Source: an uncultured Bacilli bacterium | GTDB taxonomy: Bacteria > Bacillota_I > Bacilli_A > RF39 > UBA660 | Reading direction: 5' to 3' | DNA length: 16,856 bases | Assembly (NCBI GenBank): GCA_947584955.1 | Contig: CANPWS010000007.1 | Span: 1 to 16,856 of the forward strand | Shown here: in pieces, positions 1 through 7,473 of the stretch | Layout: the number at the start of each line of letters is the position of its first letter | Position numbering within the stretch: the first letter of the stretch is position 1 | The notes under the pieces: model-generated | Told to the model about the DNA's origin: nothing | The model's database searches: none | What the model saw: only the letters and a program-made list of their open reading frames with translations | Translations under genes and position numbers: made by a program

Positions 1-293
1 CAATTGCAAGGGCAATAGCAAAAAATCCAGAAATTTATATTTTCGATGATAGTTTTTCTGCATTAGACTATAAAACAGATTCAATGGTAAGAAAAGCATT
101 AAAAGAAGAAACAAAAAATTCTACTATTATTATAGTTACACAAAGAGTAAGTACAATATTAAATGCAAATCAAATAATTGTGTTAGATGAAGGAAAAATG
201 GTAGGAAAAGGAACACATGATGAATTATTAAAAACATGTGAAATTTATAAAGAAATAGCTTATTCACAGCTTGGAGAGGAGGAATTAAAATGA
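1..293 (+). CDS. ABC exporter half-transporter, degenerate-site subunit (3' end only)
   Basis: This is the C-terminal end of an ATP-binding domain; the gene begins before the window and its first whole codon here is at base 3. The visible protein starts IARAIAKNPEIYIFDDSFSALD, which is the helix after the (missing) signature motif, then Walker B and the D-loop. The residue after the Walker B Asp is Asp where an active ATPase has Glu, and the switch region reads VTQRVST, with Gln where His is expected. Both changes mark the non-hydrolysing site of heterodimeric type IV exporters such as TM287/288 (family knowledge). The UGA stop overlaps the ATG of the next gene (ATGA), and that gene supplies the canonical site, so the two should form one membrane exporter. 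Substrate is unknown; drugs, lipids or peptides are all possible. Confidence 0.93.
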   Translation, partial: IARAIAKNPEIYIFDDSFSALDYKTDSMVRKALKEETKNSTIIIVTQRVSTILNANQIIVLDEGKMVGKGTHDELLKTCEIYKEIAYSQLGEEELK

Positions 294-2107
294 ATAAAAA
301 ACCTCCAATGAAAAGAAATATTAATAGTGAGAAACCAAAAAATTTCAAAAAAACAATAAAAAAGATATTTAAATATTTAAAAGATTATAAAATATCTTTA
401 ATAATAGTTGCTATCTTTACTGTAGCAAGTACAATTTTTTCAATTCTAGGACCTAAAATATTAGGAAATGCTACTACAGAAATTTTTAAAGGTGTAAGCA
501 GTAAATTAAAAGGTGGTTCAGGAGTAGATTTTGATGCAGTATTTAAAATATTATTAACTTTAGGCGTATTATACATACTAAGTGCAATATTCTCATATAT
601 TAGAGGAATAATAATGACAAATATTGCTCAAAAAACATCATATCGTTTAAGAAAAGAAATAATAGAAAAAATAAATAGAATGCCATTTAGTTATTTTGAT
701 AAAAAAACATATGGTGAAACTTTGTCAGTAATAACAAATGATTCAGATAATTTAAGTATGGGAATAAATCAGTCAGCAACAGAACTTATAAGTTCACTTG
801 CGACATTTATAGGAATATTTTTTATGATGCTTTCAATAAATGTAACTATGACATTAGTAACATTAATATTAATACCTATTTCTCTTATCTTTGTAAGTAT
901 CATAGTTAAACATAGTCAGCAATATTTTAAAGATAATCAAGATTATTTAGCAAGTGTAAATGGTAAAGTAGAAGAAATGTATTCAGGACAAAATGTTATT
1001 AAAGCTTTCAATAATGAAGAATATATGCTTGAAAACTTTAAAAAAGAAAATGATAAATTATATAATAGTGCTTGGAAAAGTAATTTTATTTCAGGACTTA
1101 TGCATCCAATAATGAATTTTGTTGGAAACTTAGCATATGTTGGAGTATCTATTTTAGGTGCTTATTATGTAGTACTTGGAAAGATAACAATTGGTAATAT
1201 TCAGTCATTTATACAGTATGCAAGAAATTTTACACAACCAATAAATCAAATAGCTCAAATATCTTCAATGATTCAATCTATGGCAGCATCTGCAGAAAGA
1301 ATTTTCAATTTTCTTGATGAAGAAGAAGAACCAAAGGTTAAAAATAGTATTAAACTTGATGATGTAAAAGGAAATGTAGAATTTAAGCATGTTACGTTTG
1401 GTTATAATGAAGACAAAATGATTATTCATGATTTTAACGCTAAAATAAAACAAGGACAAAAAATCGCAATAGTTGGACCAACTGGTGCAGGAAAAACTAC
1501 AATAGTTAAGTTATTGATGAAATTTTATCATGTAAATTCTGGTAGTATATTAATTGACGGGGTTAATATTGATAATATAGAAAGAAGTAATTTAAAAGGA
1601 TTATTTGGAATGGTTCTTCAAGATACATGGTTATTTAGTGATACAATTATGGAAAATATTCGTTATGGAAACCTTGGAGCAAGTGATGAAGAAGTAATTG
1701 AAGCTGCTAAAAATGCTAATATTCATCATTATATAATGACACAACCAGATACTTACAATATGATATTAAATGAAGAGACAAATAATATATCTGGAGGTCA
1801 AAAACAATTGTTAACAATAGCAAGAGCAATACTATCAGATCCTAAAGTATTAATTTTAGATGAAGCAACAAGTTCTGTTGATACAAGAACAGAAATATTG
1901 ATTCAAAAAGCTATGGATGAATTAATGAAAGGAAGAACTAGTTTTATAATTGCTCATAGACTATCGACAATTAAAAATGCTGATTTAATTTTAGTTATGA
2001 ATAATGGTGATATAGTTGAACAAGGAACACATGATGAATTATTAAAGAAAAATGGCTTCTATGCTAATTTATATAATTCACAATTTGATAAAATAGAACA
2101 AGAGTAA
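290..2107 (+). CDS. ABC exporter half-transporter, catalytic subunit
   Basis: A complete 605-residue fused membrane plus ATPase protein of normal length for this family. A basic cytoplasmic N-terminus precedes about six membrane segments between residues 35 and 320. The nucleotide-binding domain follows: Walker A GPTGAGKTT at 396-404, Q-loop in MVLQDTWLF, signature ISGGQ at 500-504, Walker B VLILDE with catalytic Glu525, and switch His556 in IIAHRLST. All catalytic residues are present, unlike its upstream partner, so this subunit carries the working ATP site of the pair. The start is fixed by GGAGAGGA upstream and the ATGA overlap with the previous gene, implying translational coupling. A residue stretch rich in Gly and Lys near 70-78 sits in the first extracellular loop. 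The exported substrate cannot be told from sequence. Confidence 0.96.
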   Translation: MNKKPPMKRNINSEKPKNFKKTIKKIFKYLKDYKISLIIVAIFTVASTIFSILGPKILGNATTEIFKGVSSKLKGGSGVDFDAVFKILLTLGVLYILSAIFSYIRGIIMTNIAQKTSYRLRKEIIEKINRMPFSYFDKKTYGETLSVITNDSDNLSMGINQSATELISSLATFIGIFFMMLSINVTMTLVTLILIPISLIFVSIIVKHSQQYFKDNQDYLASVNGKVEEMYSGQNVIKAFNNEEYMLENFKKENDKLYNSAWKSNFISGLMHPIMNFVGNLAYVGVSILGAYYVVLGKITIGNIQSFIQYARNFTQPINQIAQISSMIQSMAASAERIFNFLDEEEEPKVKNSIKLDDVKGNVEFKHVTFGYNEDKMIIHDFNAKIKQGQKIAIVGPTGAGKTTIVKLLMKFYHVNSGSILIDGVNIDNIERSNLKGLFGMVLQDTWLFSDTIMENIRYGNLGASDEEVIEAAKNANIHHYIMTQPDTYNMILNEETNNISGGQKQLLTIARAILSDPKVLILDEATSSVDTRTEILIQKAMDELMKGRTSFIIAHRLSTIKNADLILVMNNGDIVEQGTHDELLKKNGFYANLYNSQFDKIEQE

Positions 2108-2113
2108 AAAATA

Positions 2114-2142
2114 TTGAAAAATTAAGTATTATATGTTAAAAT
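2114..2142 (+). promoter_or_regulatory. Promoter for intergenic RNA
   Basis: TTGAAA (2114-2119) and TAAAAT (2137-2142) are separated by exactly 17 bases, a near-consensus SigA promoter. It begins just after the stop of the ABC gene and would start transcription near 2149, immediately before the structured stretch at 2163-2251. No open reading frame follows until 2405. Confidence 0.6.
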
Positions 2143-2149
2143 TATTACA

Positions 2150-2316
2150 TAAATAAAAGTAGTAGAAAGAAGGTGCCTCTCTTGAAAAGTATAGTTAAAA
2201 ATATACATGCATTTGTATGCAATTGGGGGGCATTTAAGTTAAATCTTTCTAAAATATAATCAAAATAGCTATAGAAAAAATCTATATAATTAGATATTCT
2301 TTTCTATAGTTTTTTC
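2150..2316 (+). ncRNA. Candidate structured RNA (free-standing small RNA or leader), unassigned
   Basis: This gene-free stretch has a nested set of complementary segments. An outer helix pairs 2163-2170 (TAGAAAGA) with 2244-2251 (TCTTTCTA). An inner helix pairs 2174-2181 (TGCCTCTC) with 2225-2232 (GGGGGGCA), with G-T wobbles. Two hairpins lie inside: GTATA 2189-2193 with TATAC 2202-2206, and TGCAT 2208-2212 with ATGCA 2217-2221 around a TTGT loop. A six-G run is striking in DNA this AT-rich and argues for selection. A promoter precedes the fold and an intrinsic terminator follows it. I compared it by memory with lysine, TPP, SAM, purine, preQ1, THF, ZTP, fluoride, glycine and c-di-GMP riboswitches and with SRP, 6S and tmRNA, and none fitted. 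It could be an independent small RNA or an attenuator for the gene at 2405. Not recognised as any known family. Confidence 0.5.
2267..2316 (+). terminator. Intrinsic terminator after the intergenic RNA
   Basis: GCTATAGAAAA (2268-2278) pairs with TTTTCTATAGT (2300-2310), with an inner ATCTA/TAGAT hairpin, and a T-run follows at 2310-2315. The stem is long but AT-rich. If the fold at 2163-2251 responds to a ligand, this is where it would control read-through into 2405. Confidence 0.65.
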
Positions 2317-2404
2317 ATTAAAGAGGTGATAATTTTAATATAAAATAAAGAAAATAGATAAAGTAAAAAAGGTAAATATTACGAAAAAGAAAAGGAGTAA
2401 AAAT

Positions 2405-3595
2405 ATGGAAGAAAATAATAATACTAATAAAAATAATAATAAAATTGGAATTATAATAATAATTTTATTAATAATATTAATAATAATAGGAATTTATTTA
2501 ATAAAAAATAAAAATGATAATAAAGAAAATAATGCTAATGGTAATGTAAATAATAATCAGGAAGAGTCAAATATAAAAAATGGTGATGATAGATATCTAG
2601 GAAGTAGTTTAAATAAACAAGAAGGAACGGTAATATCAGAAAATACAGCTTATATTATAAAAAGAATTAATAAAGATTTAGCTTTTTATTATAATGATAA
2701 AGAAGTAAGCAGATATAACTGTGAATCTGAAACATGTTCAATATGCTCAGTTAATTCTAATAATAGTAGTAATGATGATGGTCGTGGATGTCCATTTAGT
2801 TCTAATATAGATGCTTATGATAAAAATGCTACATATTTAATTGTTGATGGGTATAATTCTAATAATACAATAAAAAAATTAGTAATAATAAATCCAGAAA
2901 ACAATTTGATATATAATGAATATTATAATGTTGATTCTGTAATTGGACTTAACAATGAATACATATATTTTTCTAATAAAACTGAAAATAAAAATATAAT
3001 AATTGATACAAAAGGAAATACAATTAAAAATCTAGCTAATAGAGAATTAGCAATAAAAGTGTTTTCACCATTAGCTGGAGATATTAGACTTGATTATATG
3101 TCATATGATTTAATAGTAACTGTTGAAAATGGAAAATACGGAATAGAAAGTTTATTATCTGATAAAAAGATAATAGAAAATAAATATGAAGATGTTAGAT
3201 TGTTCGATATGACAATGCTTGAAAATAGTCCTAGCTTTAATATATATAATGGTAAATATTTTAAAGCCAAAGAAAATGGTAAATGGTATTTATTTAATAT
3301 TTCAACAGGAGAGAAAGTATTAAATAAAGGATATGATAGATTATATTTATTAGACTCTCAAACTATGTTAATATATGAAAATAATTATTTATCATTTGTT
3401 GATTATGATGGAAAAGAATTAATACCAGATAAAATAGAAACGTCTTCATTAAAAAATTATGATAATAATTTTCTACCAAAAATGATAGAGGGAATACAAA
3501 TAACTAAAGAAAATGATAATATTAATATATATGTATCAGATTTAGGAAAGACATATACATATAATCTAAATACTAAAACTCTTACAAATAATTAA
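2405..3595 (+). CDS. Membrane-anchored WG-repeat-like surface protein
   Basis: A 396-residue protein with a short Asn-rich cytoplasmic N-terminus and one membrane segment at about residues 14-33 (a nearly pure Ile/Leu stretch). A low-complexity Asn/Glu linker runs to about 65, followed by an outward-facing domain. The anchor has no lipobox Cys and no obvious cleavage site, so it is probably an uncleaved signal anchor. In the domain, units such as VENGKYGI (240-247), ENGKWYLFN (290-298) and the YLSFVDYDGKELIP segment (328-341) resemble WG-type beta repeats, in which a short strand is followed by a predicted-value phrase. Four cysteines (106, 111, 114, 129) cluster in one loop and may form disulfides or bind a metal. 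The start is set by AAAGGAG eight bases upstream. WG-like proteins have no single known function; ligand binding at the surface is only a guess. Confidence 0.75.
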   Translation: MEENNNTNKNNNKIGIIIIILLIILIIIGIYLIKNKNDNKENNANGNVNNNQEESNIKNGDDRYLGSSLNKQEGTVISENTAYIIKRINKDLAFYYNDKEVSRYNCESETCSICSVNSNNSSNDDGRGCPFSSNIDAYDKNATYLIVDGYNSNNTIKKLVIINPENNLIYNEYYNVDSVIGLNNEYIYFSNKTENKNIIIDTKGNTIKNLANRELAIKVFSPLAGDIRLDYMSYDLIVTVENGKYGIESLLSDKKIIENKYEDVRLFDMTMLENSPSFNIYNGKYFKAKENGKWYLFNISTGEKVLNKGYDRLYLLDSQTMLIYENNYLSFVDYDGKELIPDKIETSSLKNYDNNFLPKMIEGIQITKENDNINIYVSDLGKTYTYNLNTKTLTNN

Positions 3596-3606
3596 TAAAT
3601 AAAGTT

Positions 3607-3640
3607 AAAAGTACTAGCAAAATTAAGCTGGTACTTTTTA
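3607..3640 (+). terminator. Strong intrinsic terminator
   Basis: AAAAGTACTAGC (3607-3618) pairs with GCTGGTACTTTT (3627-3638) over 12 base pairs with one G-T wobble and an eight-base loop, followed by T. It ends the transcript of the WG-repeat-like gene and insulates it from the next gene. Confidence 0.88.
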
Positions 3641-3650
3641 AAATGAAGTA

Positions 3651-3679
3651 TAGAATTAGATAATAAAATGTAGTATAAT
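3651..3679 (+). promoter_or_regulatory. Promoter of the AddB-like gene
   Basis: A perfect TATAAT -10 box lies at 3674-3679. A weak -35 (TAGAAT, 3651-3656) sits 17 bases upstream. Transcription would start near 3686, essentially on the first candidate start codon (3685), so the message has almost no leader. Confidence 0.55.
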
Positions 3680-3684
3680 AATTT

Positions 3685-6057
3685 ATGGTGAAAAAGATTA
3701 TGAAGTTTGAAGATAATACAGTATTAATAATACCAAATAATATGAAAGAAGAAATAATAAAAAAAGTAAGAGAAACCAACTCTTTACTAAATATAATATT
3801 TTTAACAAGAGAGCAGTTCATAAAAAAAGTAACATTTGATTATACAAAAGAAACGATATATTATATAATAAAAAAATATAAAGTTAAATACGAAGTAGCC
3901 AAAGTATATTTAAATAATATATATTATATAGAAGATAAAAAATATAACAATGATAAATTAAATTTTTTAGTAACATTAAAAAAAGAACTATTAAAAAATA
4001 ATTTATTAATTATTGATACTTATTATCAAGAATATTTAAAAGGAAAAAAAATAATAGTATATGGATTTGATTATATAGATAAATATCTAATTAAGCTTTT
4101 AAAAAAATTTAATATAACGGAAATAATAGCAAAAGAATATAATAGTTATAATATAGATAAAATATATGAATTTAATGATATAGATAATGAAATTGAATTT
4201 GTAGCGGAAAAAATATGTAGCCTAATAAATAATAAAATAGATATAAATAAAATAAAAATAGTAATATCATCAGAATATAATAGTTATATAGAAAGAATAT
4301 TTAAATTATATAATATTCCAGTTAATATAAAAAAAAGAACAATATATAGTACTAATATTGGAAAATATTTTATAGAAAATATCCAAAAAGATATAAATGA
4401 AGTATTATTAAAAATAGAAAAAATGGATATAAATATTCATAATAAAATAGTAAATATTTTAAATAATTATACTTTTGTAGATAATTATTTAGAATTAAAA
4501 GATATGATATTAAGTGATTTTAAAAATACATATATTGATGATAAATTAATAAATGCAGTAAATGTAATAGATCTTAAAAATAGTTTAATAAATGAAGATG
4601 ATTATATTTTTGTACTTGGATTTAATCAAGGAAATATACCTATAATATATAAAGATGAGGAATATATAACAGATAATATAGTAAATGAAGTAGAATTAGA
4701 AAGTACAAAGCAAAAAAATAAAGAAGAAAAGAAAATAATATTAAATAATTTAAAGAACATAAAAAATTTAATAATAACATATAAATTAAAGACAAATACT
4801 GATACTTATTATGTATCAAATCTAATTGATGAAATGAATGTAAAAATAGAAAAATTAACAACAGAAAACTATAATTATTCTAATATTGCAAACAAAATAA
4901 AATTAACTAAAAAATTAGATTTACTTACTAAATATGGAATAAAAGAAAAAAATTTAGATCTTTTATATAATAACTATAACATTGATTATAGTAGTTTTGA
5001 TAATAAATATACAAAAATTAACAAAGAATTATTAAATCAGTTTCTAAATGGTAAGTTATTATTATCATATAGTACACTAGATAATTATAATAAATGTTCT
5101 TTTAAATATTATTTAGCAAATATATTAAAAATAAGCATATATGAAGATGCATTTATGACTAATATTGGGACAATTTTTCATGAAGTATTATCAAAAATGA
5201 CTAATGAAGACTTTGATTTAGATAAAGAATATCAAGAAAGTATTCAAAAATTGGAAAAAGACTTTACTATTAAAGAAAAATTCTTTTTAAATAAATTAGA
5301 AAATGAATTAGATTTTATAATTACAACTATAAAAAAACAATTAAGTATGAGTAATTTAGATAGTTATTTATATGAAGAAAAAATATATACAAATGTCGTA
5401 GGTAACTTAAATATAACATTTATGGGAGTTATTGATAAAATAATGTATAAAAAATATCAAGATAAGACTATTATTGCGATAATAGACTATAAAACAGGAT
5501 CACCCAATATAAATTTAAATAATGTAATTTATGGTTTAGATATGCAACTTCCAATATATTTATATTTAGCCAAAAATACAAAAAAATTAGAAAAAGTAGA
5601 AATTGCAGGATTTTATTTACAAAAAATATTAAATAATGAAATAATCAAAGATTATAAAAATAAATATGAAAAATTAAAAGAAGATAACTTAAAATTAATA
5701 GGATATTCTAATAAAGATGAAAATATATTAAAAGAGTTTGATACAACTTATCAAAATAGTATGATGGTAAAATCATTAAAGACATCAAGTAAAGGTTTTT
5801 ATGCTTATTCTAAAGTAATAGATTCAGAAAATATTGATAAGATAGTAGAAATAACAAAGAATAAAATAAAAGAAAATGCTTTAAATATAGAAAATGCTAA
5901 TTTTGATATTAATCCTAAAAAGCAGAATAATGATTTAATAGGTTGTAAATTTTGTAAATTTTCAGATATATGTTTCAGAAAAGAAGAAGATATAGTAAAT
6001 ATAAAAGAATATAAAGATTTAAATTTTGAAGAAGTATTATTAAAAACAGAAAGTTAG
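3685..6057 (+). CDS. Short AddB/RexB-like Fe-S PD-(D/E)XK nuclease
   Basis: This 790-residue protein ends like AddB, the helicase-nuclease subunit that processes double-strand breaks for recombination. Cys471 (in YNKCSFKYYL) and Cys754, Cys757, Cys763 (Cx2Cx5C, in GCKFCKFSDICF) reproduce the split four-Cys ligand set that pins the 4Fe-4S cluster around the AddB nuclease. Between them lie the core nuclease residues, GTIFHE near 493-498, the Asp of GVIDKIM, and Asp601/Lys603 in IIDYKTG. AddB and RexB are usually about 1,100 residues; this one is 300 shorter and shows no Walker A near its N-terminus. The N-terminal two thirds is low in complexity (Ile, Asn, Lys, Tyr) and only loosely helicase-like. 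No addA partner is visible. An in-frame TAA at 3679 limits the start to 3685 or ATG 3700, the latter with a weak GGTG site. The stop overlaps the murD ribosome site. Confidence 0.82.
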   Translation: MVKKIMKFEDNTVLIIPNNMKEEIIKKVRETNSLLNIIFLTREQFIKKVTFDYTKETIYYIIKKYKVKYEVAKVYLNNIYYIEDKKYNNDKLNFLVTLKKELLKNNLLIIDTYYQEYLKGKKIIVYGFDYIDKYLIKLLKKFNITEIIAKEYNSYNIDKIYEFNDIDNEIEFVAEKICSLINNKIDINKIKIVISSEYNSYIERIFKLYNIPVNIKKRTIYSTNIGKYFIENIQKDINEVLLKIEKMDINIHNKIVNILNNYTFVDNYLELKDMILSDFKNTYIDDKLINAVNVIDLKNSLINEDDYIFVLGFNQGNIPIIYKDEEYITDNIVNEVELESTKQKNKEEKKIILNNLKNIKNLIITYKLKTNTDTYYVSNLIDEMNVKIEKLTTENYNYSNIANKIKLTKKLDLLTKYGIKEKNLDLLYNNYNIDYSSFDNKYTKINKELLNQFLNGKLLLSYSTLDNYNKCSFKYYLANILKISIYEDAFMTNIGTIFHEVLSKMTNEDFDLDKEYQESIQKLEKDFTIKEKFFLNKLENELDFIITTIKKQLSMSNLDSYLYEEKIYTNVVGNLNITFMGVIDKIMYKKYQDKTIIAIIDYKTGSPNINLNNVIYGLDMQLPIYLYLAKNTKKLEKVEIAGFYLQKILNNEIIKDYKNKYEKLKEDNLKLIGYSNKDENILKEFDTTYQNSMMVKSLKTSSKGFYAYSKVIDSENIDKIVEITKNKIKENALNIENANFDINPKKQNNDLIGCKFCKFSDICFRKEEDIVNIKEYKDLNFEEVLLKTES

Positions 6058-6065
6058 GTGATTTT

Positions 6066-7430
6066 ATGAATAAAAAATTAGAAGAATTTAATAATTTTTT
6101 AAAGAAAAGTAATATTGGAATAGTAGGACTTGGTGTAAGTAATCTTCCACTTTTAGAATATTTATATAATTTGGGGGCAAGTGTAACAATTTTTAATGAA
6201 AAGCCATTAGAAGATTCACTTATAAAGGAAATAGAAAAATATAATTATAAATATTTTATTTCTAAAAATGCTTTAGATAATTTAAAAGGATTTGATATAA
6301 TTTTTAGAAGTCCCTCATGTTTACCCACTAAGAAATCTTTAATAAAAGCTAAAGAAGAAGGTACAATAATAACTTCTGAAATAAAAGAAGTAGTAAGACT
6401 TACACCTTCCAAAGTAATTGGAATAACTGGATCAGATGGAAAAACAACGACAACAACTTTAATAAATGAAATTTTAAAAGCTAATGGGTATAATACTTTT
6501 TTAGGTGGTAATATAGGATTGCCTTTGTTTACTAAGATAAAAGATATGACAGAAAAAAATATAATTATTTTAGAATTATCAAGCTTTCAACTTATGGATT
6601 TTGATATAAGTCCAGATATTGCAGTAATTACAAATATAAGTGAAAATCATTTAGATATTCATTCAGATTATAATGAATATATAGAATCTAAAAAGAATAT
6701 TTTTAAATATCAAAATAAAAATGGAATTTTAGTTACTAATAAAGATAATGAAATAACAAAGAATTTTAAAGGAAATGGAGAAACAAGATATTTTTCAAAA
6801 ACAACTAAATTAGATAAAGGTTTTTATACTGATGGAAATTACATTTATAAAGATAACAAAATAATAATTAATACTAAACAATTAAAGTTAAAAGGAGTAC
6901 ATAACTATGAAAATATTTGTACAGCTTTATCAGCAATAGATGATTTAATAGATATTGAAAAAAGTGTTAATGTTATAAAAAAGTTTAAAGGAGTAGAACA
7001 TAGATTAGAATTTGTAAGAGAAATAAATGGTATAAAATGGTATAATGATTCAGTTAGTAGTTCTCCCACTAGAACTATTGCAGGACTTAATTCCTATGAT
7101 GAAGATATTGTATTAATTGCTGGTGGATATGATAAAAATTTAGATTATAACGTATTAGCTGAACCAATACTTGATAAAGTATCAAAATTAATATTAATGG
7201 GAAATACTAAAGAAAAAATATACAATGCAGTAACAAAATTAAACTTAATAAAAAAGAAAAATATAAAAATATATATGTGTAATAATTTAAAAGAAACAGT
7301 AAACAAAGCAAAAGAAGTTGCAGTAAAAGGGGAAGTAGTGTTATTTTCTCCCGCTTCAGCAAGTTTTGACATGTTTAAAAATTTTGCTGATAGAGGTTGT
7401 CAATTTAAAGAATTAGTAAATAAATTATAA
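6066..7430 (+). CDS. murD: UDP-N-acetylmuramoyl-L-alanine--D-glutamate ligase MurD
   Basis: MurD adds D-glutamate to UDP-MurNAc-L-Ala in the cytoplasm, the second peptide step of peptidoglycan precursor synthesis. The 454 residues match the usual length. An N-terminal Rossmann region begins IGIVGLGVSNLPLL and the ATP loop GSDGKTT is at 122-128. SENHLDIHSDY precedes the motif SKKNIF, in which Lys209 aligns with the carbamylated active-site lysine. The C-terminal domain has KWYNDSVSSSP and the diagnostic FSPASASFDMFKNFADRG. The start is supported by AGGTGAT six bases ahead, which overlaps the stop codon of the AddB-like gene, so the two are probably co-translated. It is not beside other division and cell-wall cluster genes here. 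Nothing suggests a defect. Its presence shows that the organism makes a peptidoglycan wall. Confidence 0.97.
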   Translation: MNKKLEEFNNFLKKSNIGIVGLGVSNLPLLEYLYNLGASVTIFNEKPLEDSLIKEIEKYNYKYFISKNALDNLKGFDIIFRSPSCLPTKKSLIKAKEEGTIITSEIKEVVRLTPSKVIGITGSDGKTTTTTLINEILKANGYNTFLGGNIGLPLFTKIKDMTEKNIIILELSSFQLMDFDISPDIAVITNISENHLDIHSDYNEYIESKKNIFKYQNKNGILVTNKDNEITKNFKGNGETRYFSKTTKLDKGFYTDGNYIYKDNKIIINTKQLKLKGVHNYENICTALSAIDDLIDIEKSVNVIKKFKGVEHRLEFVREINGIKWYNDSVSSSPTRTIAGLNSYDEDIVLIAGGYDKNLDYNVLAEPILDKVSKLILMGNTKEKIYNAVTKLNLIKKKNIKIYMCNNLKETVNKAKEVAVKGEVVLFSPASASFDMFKNFADRGCQFKELVNKL

Positions 7431-7436
7431 TATAGT

Positions 7437-7468
7437 AAAAGAGCCATAATAATTTTATAGCTCTTTTG
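7437..7468. terminator. Bidirectional terminator between murD and clpB
   Basis: AAAAGAGC (7437-7444) pairs with GCTCTTTT (7460-7467), with an inner ATAA/TTAT pairing. It is flanked by A-rich and T-rich bases, so it can stop transcription arriving from either of the two convergent genes. Confidence 0.85.
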
Positions 7469-7473
7469 TTATT

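Noticed and set aside
2150..2260. Known riboswitch (lysine, TPP, SAM, purine, preQ1, THF or ZTP) in the intergenic RNA
   Set aside because: The GGTGCC start recalls lysine and TPP aptamers, but the remaining conserved core sequences of each are absent.
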